Positions 33,952 to 45,010 of a stretch of DNA of 64,000 bases are shown piece by piece. The notes beneath the pieces were generated by a model. That model had not been told where the DNA came from, made no database searches, and saw only the letters and a program-made list of their open reading frames with translations. Each line of letters begins with the position of its first letter. Position 1 is the first letter of the stretch. The stretch is from Bidens hawaiensis (Eukaryota > Streptophyta > Magnoliopsida > Asterales > Asteraceae): positions 471,001-535,000 of the forward strand of contig JAIQDT010000028.1 of NCBI GenBank assembly GCA_021521415.1, read 5' to 3'. The translations under genes were made by a program, and so were the position numbers.

Positions 33952-35310
33952 TCAAAAAGCGGTTTTATCTTCATCGCGGGCCGCCATACGTATCTGGTGG
34001 TAACCCTTGTAAGCATCTAGGAAACACTTGAACTTGAAGGGTGCCACTGCGTCTACCTTGAGATCCATATCTGGAAGCGGGTAACAATCTTTGGGGCAAG
34101 CTTTGTTTAGGTCCTTGAAATAAATGCACATCCGCCATGAGCCGTTACTTTTAGGGACCATCACCAGATTTGCGACCCAAGTTTGGTAATGAATCTCGTG
34201 AATGATCCCCACATTTAACAGATCTTGTACTTGCTCGTTCATGGCTTTTGTCTGCTCTGGACCCATCTTCCTCTTTTTCTGAACGATCGGTGTATATGCC
34301 GGGTTAACCCGCAGCCGATGTTCTGAGATGTCTCGCGGGACGCCCGTCATGTCTGACGGCTTCCAGGCGAAGATATTTGCATTCTTAATTAGCAACTGCT
34401 TTAGAAAAACGCGCACCGTTTCTGAAATGGTGGCCCCGATTGTAACGGTTTGTTCCAGATACTCTGGGTTAACGATATATTTTTCGGGTTCTGTCCGCAG
34501 TGCCTTCTTGGGTGCCTTCGTAGGCTTTGATCCCTCTGTAGCGTAGCAATGTTTGTTGACTCGGATGATTGACACTCTTGTTCTTGTGGGAACACCCACT
34601 ACACCGTGTGCTGTGGAAGGATTGGCGTTGAAGTCACCGATCGCTTCCCGCCCCAAGATTATATCATGTTTGGATCTCGCGGGTAGGACGAGGTATTCGA
34701 CATCCTCGGTCCTTGAGTGGATCCCGTCACTCAACATAACAGGGAATGTTATGACCCCCTTGGGGTGCATAACCTCATACCCAAATCCGGAAACTAGGGC
34801 ATGCACTGGTTTCAACTTGGCCTTGTCTTCTTCGTCTAACTGCTCAAAACATTGCTCGTACATTATGTCAGATGTACTTCCAGTGTCGAAGAAGACGTAC
34901 TGAGATCGGTAATGACCGAACAAAGCCATAAAAATTAGAGGTTGCTTCATGCATGGTCCTCCTTTCACCCTTGGAAAAATTACAGGTTCACTTTTCCATT
35001 CATCCTCATCTGCTTCTCTCCGCTTGAACTTCCGAGGGGGTCCTCCCTGGATCATGTGTACATTCAAGTCTTTGATCTGTTTTCGCAGGGGACCCTTGTC
35101 TGCGGGAGCTGCATTCTTTCGTGGACCTTGTCGCACATTTTTAAGCAGATGATCAAGTTTTCCACACTTGATAGCGGACTCGATCTCATTTTTCAAGCTT
35201 ATGCACTCATTCGTGTCACGGCCGATGTCCTCGTGGAACATGCAATGCTTGTTCGGATTCAGGTTTACCCGCTTGACCAGTGGTTGAGGTTTCCTGAACT
35301 CGATATTTTA
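33952..35310 (-). pseudogene. Tat-2a nucleocapsid end, aspartic protease and RT N-terminus
   Basis: A single open frame starts after the TAA at 35308-35310 and is in frame with gag. It begins with the zinc-knuckle-like CMFHEDIGRDTNEC (about 35245-35205). The protease has FFDTGSTSDIMYEQ (catalytic DTG) and HDIILGREAIGDF. RT begins with IFAWKPSDMTGVPRD, HRLRVNP, WVANLVMVPKSNGSWRMC, DLNKACPKDCYPLPDMD and FLDAYKGYHQIRM, which holds the first catalytic Asp. It ends at the TGA that replaces a sense codon before TDQGT. At about 430 codons it is the longest uninterrupted coding segment of the window. Confidence 0.9.
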
Positions 35311-36851
35311 TGTTGTTAAGACCTCAGACGGGGTCTTCTTCAAGGGTGTCCAATGTTGGCAGTCGGACATGCCCGCTGCTTTATCCTTTTGTTTCTGCCC
35401 GATCAGCGATCTGGCATCAAACTGTTTGGAAGAGCTTTCTGGGGGTTGTATCCTTGACCATATTGAACCCTTCTCTTCTTTTTTCGACTGAGTATTCCAC
35501 GGCTCGGTTCTTGTTTGCTGTTTGGGTGTCTCCCGCCCTAACAACTTTTCAGTGGCTGCGAAGACCATGGCCGCGGACATGATCGCGTCCCAAGTCTGGG
35601 GCATGCCGTCCCTGCCTGTTAAGCATCTGACCATCTCGAGGCTCCTAGCGTTCACTCGGAATGCTCCCCGCAAAATATCTTCACTGATTCCACCAATTTT
35701 CAAGCTTTCGTTGTTGAACCTAGTGATGAAGTTTTCCAGTGATTCATTGTCTCGTCGGATAACACTCAGGATTTCCGATGCATCTCTGGTATGTTTACTC
35801 TGCTGACTGAAATGCTGTGAGAACTTTGCTATCAGGTCATTCCAGCTGCTGATTTGACCGTCTGGTAGTTTTTCAAACCATTCTCTGGCTGCTCCTGTTA
35901 GTGTCAATGCGAACATATGACACCAATAGGGCAGGGTCCATCCGCTTACTCCCCCAACCGCTGAGAAGTTCAACAGGTGATCCTGTGGATCGGTCATGCC
36001 ATTGTATTTTCCCAAGTTGCTCGAGATCTTGATGTTAGTCGGGAAAGGAGCGGTTGCTATCCGCATAATGAACTTCGATTTTTCCGCGAATGTCGTGGGG
36101 CGGTATGGCTTGGTGAAGTCTTCCTCCGCATCGCTGAAATACTCAGCATGCTTGACCAACGGCTTGGGACGACTGGAGGGTTCCCTGCCATAGTCCCAAC
36201 TACCATCTCTCGCGTAATCTTCCTCTTGGAATGCTTCTCTCTGTCGGGTATCCCGCTGAGTTTTGCGGGATAGAGAAAGCTGAGTGTGATAACTACTTTC
36301 CTTGCTTTTTGCCAGTGAACGACCAGCTGATCTAGAGTTGTCTTCCAACTCTAGATCTTAAGTGCGTCATACTGGTGGCAGAGGTGGAGATGGCGAGTCG
36401 TACGTCAGTGTCCTGGCTTGGACCTGATCTCGCCTCACTCTTCGCTCGTACTCTTCTTTCAGCCTATGTTTCTCCTGTTGGTACCACTCTTCTGGGGTGA
36501 GAATGCTTTTACCAGATCTAGCTTGGTAAGTTCTCGTTTCGTCCCCATCGTATCCAGGAAATTCTCCGGATCCGTCTTCCAAAGCTGGAGTTTGAGTTGT
36601 CCGATGGATCTCGGTAACTTTGTGCCTTAGGTACTCCCGGCCCGGTCTTCACGGACCAGGGTTTTGGTGTTCCTTCGTGGTGCAAAGTCGTCAAACGCTG
36701 GGACTTCTCCGGTCCTGTTTTCGAAGACCAGAGTTCGGGTGTTCCGGCGAGGTTCCTCCGACACCTGTCCTTCATGGATTGATTCGTCCAGAATTTTGGT
36801 ATGACGGAGCCTGGCGGGTGCAGAAGGCTGTTGGTTCTGACTCATTTTCAT
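35308..36851 (-). pseudogene. Tat-2a gag
   Basis: Gag probably starts at 36851 or 36843 (MSQNQQPSAPARLRHTK), about 60 nt after the primer site. A frameshift near 36600 and stops at 36367 and just after it break the N-terminal part. The main segment (36348-35308) contains the retrotransposon gag core: FPTNIKISSNLGKYNGMTDP, HLLNFSAVGG, LTLTGAAREWFEKLPDGQI, FSQHFSQQSKHTRDASEI and ESLENFITRFNNESLKI. It assembles the particle and packages RNA. It runs in one frame into protease except for the TAA at 35308. Confidence 0.88.
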
Positions 36852-36900
36852 TTCACAGGAAATTGAAAAAACCGTAAAAAACCGTGTATCTAGCTAAAAC

Positions 36901-36912
36901 CGGATGGCGCCA
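36901..36912 (-). other. Primer-binding site of Tat-2a
   Basis: TGGCGCCATCCG follows the LTR end (TTCTTCA) after one T on the minus strand. The tRNA was not determined. Confidence 0.7.
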
Positions 36913-36913
36913 A

Positions 36914-37759
36914 TGAAGAAACACTAAGTCGAACTGGATAGTCCGATCGTGTATTTCCCCAGATGTGAGTATACTGAAGTGATGAGAACATATCCAAGCT
37001 GATGCCTGCGAAACAGAACACCGTTGAGTCTCGTTACGGGAAGTACAGAGTGGGGGGTCTTCCCGTAACCACCCTCCGGCGTGAGAATAAGTACCGTCCT
37101 TTGATTGGAATAAAGTAAAGTACATACTTAAATAAAAAAAAAAAAGATTATAATTACTTGAAATTTTAAGTAAAGTACTATATGTAATTTCTTAAGGCTT
37201 GAGAGCGTAAATGAATACCTTGAAAAGATGATCTTCGTATTTATAGTTGAAGGTGGAGGGAAGGTGATTGGTGGAGTTGTGACTATCAAGTTATTCCTTC
37301 TCTACCTGAATGGACACGTGTCGGGCGCTTATTGGATGTGACAGCCTGGACCCGTTTATGGTGTAGCCATTATCCATGCATGTCGTGGGATGGCCATTAC
37401 ATGTCCAGGTGTCTTCTTTCCATTGGCCGATATCGCTATCAGGCGGTTTTGAGAGAATCTTCTAGAAATAGTTTGTTACAACTGCTCTTCCATATCACGT
37501 GGGGATCATACGTGTGATGAGTCCCTTGAGTTGTTTTGTGGATTCCTTCCGCGGATGCTTGTGTGACCATCCGCGGGTTATGACGGAGCTCCATGAAGTA
37601 TCTTGGACTGTGGATGGTTTTACCAGTCCACTTATTCCTTGTGCGGATGTCTTTTGTCAATCCGCGGGTTGGTTGATGGATTCGTGGGATACGGATGTCT
37701 TTGACGATCCGCGGGTCGGATAAGGGATCCGTGGGTAGCCTTGCTACCCTCCCTCTATA
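36914..37759 (-). mobile_element. Tat-2a 5' LTR (846 bp)
   Basis: Sense start is TATAGAGGGAGGG, end TTTCTTCA. The TATA box TATAAATA is at 37239-37246, with GGCCAATGG and ACACGTGTC upstream as possible CCAAT and G-box elements. A 56-bp A-rich insertion at about 37126-37181, absent from the 3' LTR, is flanked by repeated GTAAAGTAC. Confidence 0.9.
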
Positions 37760-37764
37760 ATACA

Positions 37765-38313
37765 AGTTTACAGACTACAGTTAACTCATTTAGGATTACA
37801 TCTTTGACTTAAATAAATATATACAAGTCATGTTCACAATCCACACCACTTATCACCCCATCTTATAAATATATGTTTCAATGTCCTTGAATATATTTGA
37901 ACTTGCAACTCAATAAATTTAGTAGATATGTTCAAAATATTCGACCACATATAACATATTTAATAAGCATCTATAGAGTTTTAGAAACTAGAAAATAATA
38001 CATTATAAAGAAAAAAAACCAAATGAATACCTTCAAGAAGAAAGAATCAATGCTCTGCCCATACAGCCCCTACTTGAGAATCTTAAACCACACTTCCTAC
38101 TTAAATTATGTTTTGACTTATTAAAGCTTTCACACATAAAATACTCTATAAACACAAAGCATTTTCAAATTCCAACCAGTCTAGAGAAAAAAGGCCCGTA
38201 AAATATATATTTTTTAACCCAAATATGTTCACCCAAAACAAATTTGAACATTTTGTACTGATAAATATAGACATGTAGTAATCCAATGGGCTTTTTGACT
38301 GCCTGGCCAAAAA
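37765..38313. other. Right copy of the flanking duplication and AT-rich spacer
   Basis: 37765-37827 repeats the 65-bp segment seen at 24027-24094. The rest (37828-38313) is AT-rich with no recognised feature. Confidence 0.55.
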
Positions 38314-38687
38314 TGTGACTTGTGATATCAAAGTACGAAACCCGTTATATATTTACGGTCAAGTTAATAATTAAAGTAGGCAAGAAAACCGGACACGAGA
38401 CGAGGGTTTTGGGCACACGTTTAGCTTCAACGCAAAGAAAACTTCTAGAACAAATATGTTTTTTCTATAAACAGGGACTTGTTGTCGTTGTTTATGTGTA
38501 TGTTTTTGATAATGTAAACAACCACCGAAGGGGAGCTCACCTTCGGTGGGATCGGTTCGTTACCGGTTACGAAGTCGTTCAATATTATCTTTATATATTT
38601 GTTCAATCGTTTGTTTATACCGCACCCGTCTCGAGCGCTTATCAAGAACAAATCCGCTCGTTGTCGGATCTGGTTTCGGGACCTACA
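38314..38687 (+). mobile_element. Copia-like LTR (left end uncertain)
   Basis: The right end TTTCGGGACCTACA is followed by a tRNA-Met primer site, so this is a 5' LTR. The proposed start TGTGACTTGTG is a guess from TG and length. A TATA-like TCTATAAACAGG lies near 38466. CACCGAAGG...CCTTCGGTG at about 38523-38549 forms a 9-bp stem. Confidence 0.5.
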
Positions 38688-38689
38688 AT

Positions 38690-38701
38690 TGGTATCAGAG
38701 C
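38690..38701 (+). other. tRNA-Met primer-binding site
   Basis: TGGTATCAGAGC matches the 3' end complement of initiator tRNA-Met, used by copia and chromovirus elements. It begins 2 nt after the LTR end. Confidence 0.85.
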
Positions 38702-40126
38702 GGTCGAGTCAATTGATTCAACTTTGTTCTTGATATTCGGATTTTAATACCGCGATTACCCGAGCCGAGATGATAATTTCTTGAAGTTTTTGAAGATCCG
38801 CTAAAGTTTTGGAAATAAAGTTGATGCTTGGAAATAAAAGTTTGAAGATTAGGGGAAATAAAGATGCTCGAAGCTCATCTTGTTCATTGATCCGGATTCG
38901 GTTGTTTAAAGGTTCGGTTTAAGATTTTTGTTTTGTCAAGTTTTGTTAAGCTTGGATGAAGAACTTGAAGAAAAGTAGATGTTCTCATATTCTGTGGCTG
39001 CAAAGTGTCAGATTTGTTCTTATTTTATCAAATCCTTGCTCGTATCCTGTTCTATTATGAAGATTTAGTGTTTCTGATGATTATTCGGAGTTGGGTTGAG
39101 TGTGGCGGCGGGATGAAGGAGGAGGTTATGGTGATTATTGTAGTTAGCTGGAGATGGTTCATCAGAAAGGCGGCGCCCTTTACCGGAATATTAAAAATAA
39201 AAGAAAGAAAAATCAAACCGGTGATGTTTAAAGAGTGACTGCTGGAGTACGGTTTTCCGGCAGAGAATGGCCGGTGATGGATGAGAATACCGTTTTCCAA
39301 TGGGGTGGCACGGTGGTGACGATAGTGGGGTTTACGGTGGCTGCCATGGCTTCTGATGGTTTTCCGGATGTGGTGGTTGAGAGAGTGAAGATGGGTTGGC
39401 GTGAAAAGAGGTTGAAAATGGCGGCAGCCGTAGTGGTGGCCGGAATCCGGTTTTCCGGTGCCAGTCAATGGCAGGTGATGTTGATGACGGTTGCCTTCAT
39501 GTTCATGTATTATGTTTTTTATGTGCCATAGATTTTTAAAGTGAAGTGGGCTTTGGCTTGGGCTACTAACATTTTGGCTAAAATGTGCATGGACTGTTAA
39601 CTATTCTTTTGGACCAATCTGCATACAACTAGACCAGGCTGCTCTTTTATTTTCTTTGGGCTGATGATACTTTCTTTTCTGGCTGTTGACAATCTACCAG
39701 ACATGGACCAGCTGATTATTTTTTTTTGGCCGAGTAAGTCGTTTATTTTTCGTGTTGACCAAACTGAAGTAAGTCAAATTTGTTCGAGTTTCGTCATTAA
39801 TGGACCATGTTCAAAGCATATTATTCATATGTTATTTTCAAGGCGTTTGAAAATTGGATCCTGAAAATGTGGGCTATGAGCATCCGAGATGCTTATTTAT
39901 TAAGGTGATGATTTTTGAACAAGTTGGATTTAATAGGGAACTAAATTGTTTAAGCTCTCAACCTGAAAATGTGGGATACGAGTATCTGGGATACTTATTT
40001 ATTAAGGGTGAGTTACTTAAATAATTTCATTCACGGAAATAATAAGCTTTGTCATTTGATCATTGTCCCCGGTATTTTATCAAGCTCTTCTGAACCTATA
40101 TTGCTTAAGATATGAGATGGATAAAT
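38702..40126 (+). other. Internal region without gag-pol
   Basis: No gag domain follows the primer site. Short frames at 39005-39238 and 39235-39531 have no recognisable similarity. A roughly 100-bp repeat holds CCTGAAAATGTGGG at about 39861 and 39963, each followed by CTTATTTATTAAGG. This may be the leader of a non-autonomous (LARD-like) element or a truncated copia element. Confidence 0.45.
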
Positions 40127-40608
40127 TGTAAGGCCCCTCTCCCGGCGACCCTACTTTAGCGTCGGATTTACTCATAAACACAGTTCTTCAAATCAGAGTT
40201 TATTAAAACTTTTCGCGGAATATAAAACATCAATCATTTGTTACAAAACATTAAATCTTTTCTTTGATACCATAACACAAAACTTTATATTTAAAATATC
40301 TTTACTTCTTTCTTCAGATGCCAGCCGTTCAATCCATGCCGTGTGTCATCCTCATGCTAACTCTATAATCAGCTCACCTGCGTGCATACTAAAAGTCAGC
40401 TACGCTGAGTGAGTTCTAGTTAATCGAACGCCATACAATACATACACATACATACATATCCGTAGATACATATCCATACTTCACTAGTTACCCTTCTGTT
40501 CTACATACATACTTGCTACCATACATACATACATATCTACAATCACTAACCACAGTCTACCGAGAGTACGTTCATAGTTCACCGTCTATACCTGTACTCA
40601 AGGTCGTG

Positions 40609-41058
40609 AACACGTACAAGGTTTGCAGTCCTTACCTATGTTCACCATTTATGGTACGTACAAGGATCGCGGTCCTTCCCTATACCATAGTACATCCACA
40701 ACACGTACAAGGTTCGCAGTCCTTCCCTATGTTGCAACCTAATTTATAGCACGTACGAGGTTCGCAGTCCTCCCCTATGCTACAAAATCAGCACGTATAA
40801 GGTTCACAGTCCTTTCCTATGCTGAAATACATCCACAACACGTACAAGGTTCGCAGTCCTTCCCTATGTTGCAACCTAATTCATAGCACGTACGAGGTTC
40901 GCAGTCCTCCCCTATGCTACAAAATCAGCACGTATAAGGTTCACAGTCCTTTCCTATGCTGACGCCTATCTACATTACGTATAAGGTTCGCAGTCCTTAT
41001 CTACGTTACATATATCATCTACTTCACGTATAAGGCTCGCAGTCCTTAACTACGCCAT
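40609..41058 (-). repeat. Minisatellite in LTR D1 (first slot)
   Basis: About ten units of 40-60 bp are built around ACGTACAAGGTTCGCAGTCC and TTCCCTATG. The plus-strand open frame here is a by-product. Confidence 0.85.
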
Positions 41059-41644
41059 CACCAGCCGAGTCTATGTCCGACAGAAGCTAGAGGGATTTGC
41101 CATCCTAACTTACTATGTCGAACGTAGAACTCACATGCCATTCGTGTACCTATATACACATAATTACATTATAACAGAAGAACACTCTAGGCATTCTTTA
41201 CCTCATTCATTTAACAACCATACCCCTTGTCGTTACGTGCAATATCCGAAGATCGTTCACGCCCCGACAAGTATTCATTTGAAATATTCATACATCTTCG
41301 ATATATAATATTCGTACCTTTATTTTTAACCTGACAGTACGCGCAATGTCCGAAGATCGTTCGCGTACCGACAAACAATCATTCATATCTATCACACATA
41401 TCACATATGACATACACTTATCACTTAGGATAAATGTATTAACAACACATCGAGTATGCACACAGCCCCGAAAACATAACAAGGAATGGGGCTAGAAACA
41501 CACCTGAACACGTTTACGTTCACCGTTAATCGTAATCCCTTTCTTCAGTTGTGCACGGCTGACTGTATAACAAGTATACGTATCAAACAACTATCACTAC
41601 TCATATCATCTTTCCAGTCTTAACTACTACCCACAACGAAAGGG

Positions 41645-41729
41645 GGTCCGGGGGCAGCGCCCCTGGCAGCGGAGTCTAGGGGCGGCAGCCCCTAGCAGGG
41701 TCCAAGGGGCAGAGCCCCTGGCTGGGGTC
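41645..41729. repeat. Triple GC-rich hairpin cluster in LTR D1
   Basis: Three neighbouring self-complementary segments, GGGGGCAGCGCCCC, AGGGGCGGCAGCCCCT and AGGGGCAGAGCCCCT. D2 has the same cluster at 57210-57293. Confidence 0.8.
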
Positions 41730-41825
41730 GAGCTGCCAGGTCAGCTTGGAAAAATTTTATTTCCATTAACTGTCTTAACACATTTTTCATTAGATTTTTA
41801 ATTTATTTTCTAATCGAACTTGACT

Positions 41826-42113
41826 TTAGGCGAAGTTAACCCTCGGGCGAACTTAGCTCTAGGCGAAGTTAACCTTAGGCGAACTTAGCTTTAGGCGAAG
41901 TTACTAGCTAGGCGAACTTAGCTTTACAGCGAAGTTGCCATCAGGCGAACTTGGCTTCAGGCGAAGTTGTCATCAGGCGAACTTGGCCTCAGGCGAAGTT
42001 ACCAGTTAGGCGAACTTAACTTTACAGCGAAGTTGCCATCAGGCGAACTTAGCTTGCAGGCGAAGTTCATCGCTTTGAAGGCGAAGTTGCCCAGTTGCAG
42101 GCGAAGTTGTCCA
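41826..42113 (-). repeat. Minisatellite in LTR D1 (second slot)
   Basis: Alternating GGCGAACTT and GGCGAAGTT cores are spaced about 13-15 bp apart over nearly 290 bp. Confidence 0.85.
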
Positions 42114-42622
42114 GATCAGCCGCTGTTCGGTTTCTGTCCAGCATTTTGAGCGATTTTAACACCCTTGCTATGGTTCAATATCACCCACTACACTTCCCCA
42201 CCATTTTCGGTCGCTTATACACTAAAAAGCTTGGATCTTTAAACTTCAAAGATCAAGAATCATACCTTTTTGAGCTTGTTTGGATCTCGTTTAACTTGTT
42301 AACACACTAATCGCTCTCTCTCTCTCTCGGATCTGCCCGTTCCTCTCCTCGGCCCGGCGGCGGTGTAGATGGTGTGTGTGTTTTTGGAGTGTGTGTGTAG
42401 AAAGTAAGGAAATGAAGATATTTTTGGGTTTAGGGTATATTTATATCCCTGAAATCCCATGGACCTAAGGCCCATTCTCATTTAACCCGTCTCCATTAAT
42501 CCAACACTAGCCCGACTCATACCAACTCCTACTCTATTATTTATTTCCCGAACCCGAGTCAACTTTCCCTCTATTATTAAGTAATATAATTAATATCATT
42601 TTGGAAATTTCGGGATGTTACA

Positions 42623-42700
42623 TAAATAAGCGAGAACGTCTTCATGAATGAATTAGGTGGATCATACCTCAACTTGAGGGGGTGATTGAAGAAGCTCCGG
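42623..42700 (+). other. Copia-type polypurine tract and LTR start, interrupted
   Basis: AACTTGAGGGGG (about 42671-42682) followed by TGATTGAAG resembles the 3' boundary of a copia element. LTR B1 starts 18 bp later, so only the first bases of this LTR remain here. Confidence 0.4.
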
Positions 42701-43503
42701 TGTAACATTCGTTACTTTTCAAACCCGAAAACCCGACCCATTTCGAATTTTCGGTTTTTGTTTATACATACATATATCTATACATACATATGTATATTTA
42801 TTTATTTATTTATCGTTTATTGTGGTTCATTTACAATTCGTTTTGCTTAATCTACAAAACTTCGAAGTTTAATATTTTTATTAAGTTCAAGCGACTTACA
42901 AACTATCGGGCATAATACGAAATAAATCCAAGATTTATAACATTTATCCTAGTTTCATCACACTTCAAAATACAAGGTTCATTTGGTAATTTATGCTTAA
43001 AAGCTGTTTTAATATACTATAATAGTTGAGGAGTAATTTGTGTAAAATATTCAAAATAATGATAATTAATAAATTAACCCAACCCAGCTACCCAACCCCC
43101 CACGTTTTTCCGTTCACCAAACTCCGGCCAAGTTTCGGCGAGGCAACAACATCTCCGACGAACCCAAAATCAAGTTCTAACACAAGATTAATTCAATTAA
43201 ATGTTCGTAACAGCTCAGAACCTTAACATAGACCCGTAATCATCATTTAAAAACGTATTCTTCCAACCAATTATCCTGGAATTTATCCCGTAACTATCGG
43301 CCTAATAATAAAATTACCATTAACCAGCATTAACGTCAAACGCTCCCTTTGTGACTATAAAAGGGGCCTAAACCATCGTCTAAACTTACCCCAAAACTCA
43401 TCCACTCTAAAACATACTCTATAACTTGAATTTATCTGGCAAAGTTTGGGTTTTCTGGCGAGTCGTGTTCATCGTCAAAACAGAGCCTTACCAAGTAACT
43501 TTT

Positions 43504-43658
43504 AGGGATTTTTACATATTTTCCCTTCCTAAACCTTTGAAATTACATATTTCCTCAAAATACATGTTTTTAATGCACAATGTACAATGCTCTTTAAGCA
43601 TGGTTTGGGGAAATATGTAATTTCAAAGTTTAGGAAGGAGAAATATGTAAATGACCCT
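43504..43658. mobile_element. Foldback MITE (155 bp) in LTR B1
   Basis: Terminal inverted repeats of about 50 bp (left with TTCCTAAACCTTTGAAATTA, right with its complement) enclose about 55 bp. AACTTTT flanks both ends (43497-43503 and 43659-43665). It resembles a Mutator-like or foldback MITE. Confidence 0.75.
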
Positions 43659-44862
43659 AACTTTTATATGCATTTTGATCGTGTTAGGCCGTAAATAAAA
43701 ACCCCCAAACTAATTTGGACAAACATTGAACGGATTAATCGGTTTAGATCCTAGGGTTTTCTTGAGGTAGATGAACTTGATGTTTAATATTTATAAAACT
43801 TTTACTATTCTTAAACCAATAAACATTCGAGCTCCGTTGGTTTATTCTATGTGTTGTGGTCATGAAGATCCGGGTTCGAACTCGGGTCACTGCATGTCTT
43901 TTGTTACTTTTTTTAAACCATTTATATTAATTATTATAAACCACATACATTTTTATAAATCATTTGAAATTAAATTAAATTATTTTTAATCATTTACAAA
44001 TCAATTATAAACTTATATTTATCACTTTTTCACCTCAGAACCAACTTTCGTTTCTGTTAATATTGATTGTTAATTTCTGCTTCGTTAGCTATATAACTTC
44101 TCGTTATTACTTATAATGAGCTAAAATAAGTTGTTTTCAAGATTAAATACCGTTACGTTCGTACTTAGTAAATATAATAAAATTCACTTACTAATAATAA
44201 ACCATTAATTAAAATAACATTTAAATAATATTATAATTTCTTTTTGTTAAACCTTAGTCGTTAACTTTAAAGTTCGTTAGCTTACACTTTGTTCATCCCA
44301 ATCCGTTAGACTTATAATTAGAATTATAACATGCTAGCTTTAAATTCATTAACTATATAATTCATTTGATTTATAATCCGTTAACTATAATTCAATAACT
44401 TAGTTATAATTATTCAAGGTAAAATCCCTATTTAAAATCCGTACAATGTATTATCATAATTCTCACATTAGCGTTAAAATTATGTAAACCGTTAAGATTA
44501 CCATTAAAACTTAAAATATTATTAAAGCTTTAAGATACTAAAATACATATTAAAATAGTGCAACATATCTAAAACAAAAGTTAACTAAATCCCAGTAGCT
44601 ACTCTTGATTTTCTTTGCATTTTCCTTTATAGTTCGAGATGTCCGGTTGCATCGGTTTCGTTATTGTGCTTTCGATTTACATTTCAAGTTATCTTCAATT
44701 TCAAGGTGAGTTTCTCACATCCCCTTTTTAAACATTTTTTTCATTTTGGGGGTAGTATGCATATCCTATTTAAACGATTTCTATTATTACTTATTCAAAC
44801 TACAATTCGCATTATAGACTTGTGTGTTTACTTGCTTATGTGCGTTGTGATATTATCCGAGT

Positions 44863-45010
44863 ACGTTGGTTGTCCCAACTGGAAAGGACCTTATATGCGT
44901 TGTGCTATCCTAGTACGTTGATCGGCCTCAACTGGAAAGGACCTTGTGTGCGTTGTGCGATATCCCGAGTAAGTTGGTCGTTAGTTGTTACCAACTGGAA
45001 AGGACTTTAC
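44863..45010 (+). repeat. Tandem repeat in LTR B1
   Basis: Three units with the core CAACTGGAAAGGACCTT and GTACGTTG, as in B2. Confidence 0.75.

Larger units (their letters stand above)
24095..37759 (-). mobile_element. Tat-2a: structurally complete Tat-lineage LTR retrotransposon (13.7 kb)
   Basis: Its two LTRs (36914-37759 is 5', 24095-24884 is 3') are bounded by ATACA on both sides (24090-24094 and 37760-37764). In sense order it has the primer site, gag, protease, RT, RNase H, archaeal-type RNase H, integrase, then a 5.6-kb segment with two genes on the opposite strand, a polypurine tract and the 3' LTR. From 36582 to 33583 gag-pol is one reading frame broken only by a few nonsense codons. 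The LTRs differ at a few percent of positions by eye, so it is not a very recent insertion. Confidence 0.92.
40127..42622 (-). mobile_element. Solo LTR D1, chromovirus type (2,496 bp)
   Basis: On the plus strand it reads TGTAAGGCCCC to GGGATGTTACA; the sense strand is minus. TAAAT flanks both ends (40122-40126 and 42623-42627), a perfect target-site duplication. It is colinear with D2 (56025-58318). A TATA box (GATATAAATA on the minus strand, near 42436-42446) lies only about 185 bp from the sense 5' end, so U3 is short and R-U5 exceeds 2 kb. It carries two minisatellites, three GC hairpins and the conserved 3' module (40372-40420). Confidence 0.88.

Noticed and set aside
39005..39531. Two neighbouring open frames (77 and 98 codons) after a tRNA-Met primer site
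   Set aside because: They are hydrophobic or Val/Ala/Gly-rich with no gag-like motif and no supporting start context. Considered as gag and dropped.
40513..40749. 78-codon open frame in LTR D1
   Set aside because: It overlaps the ACGTACAAGG tandem repeat and has no similarity to a known family.
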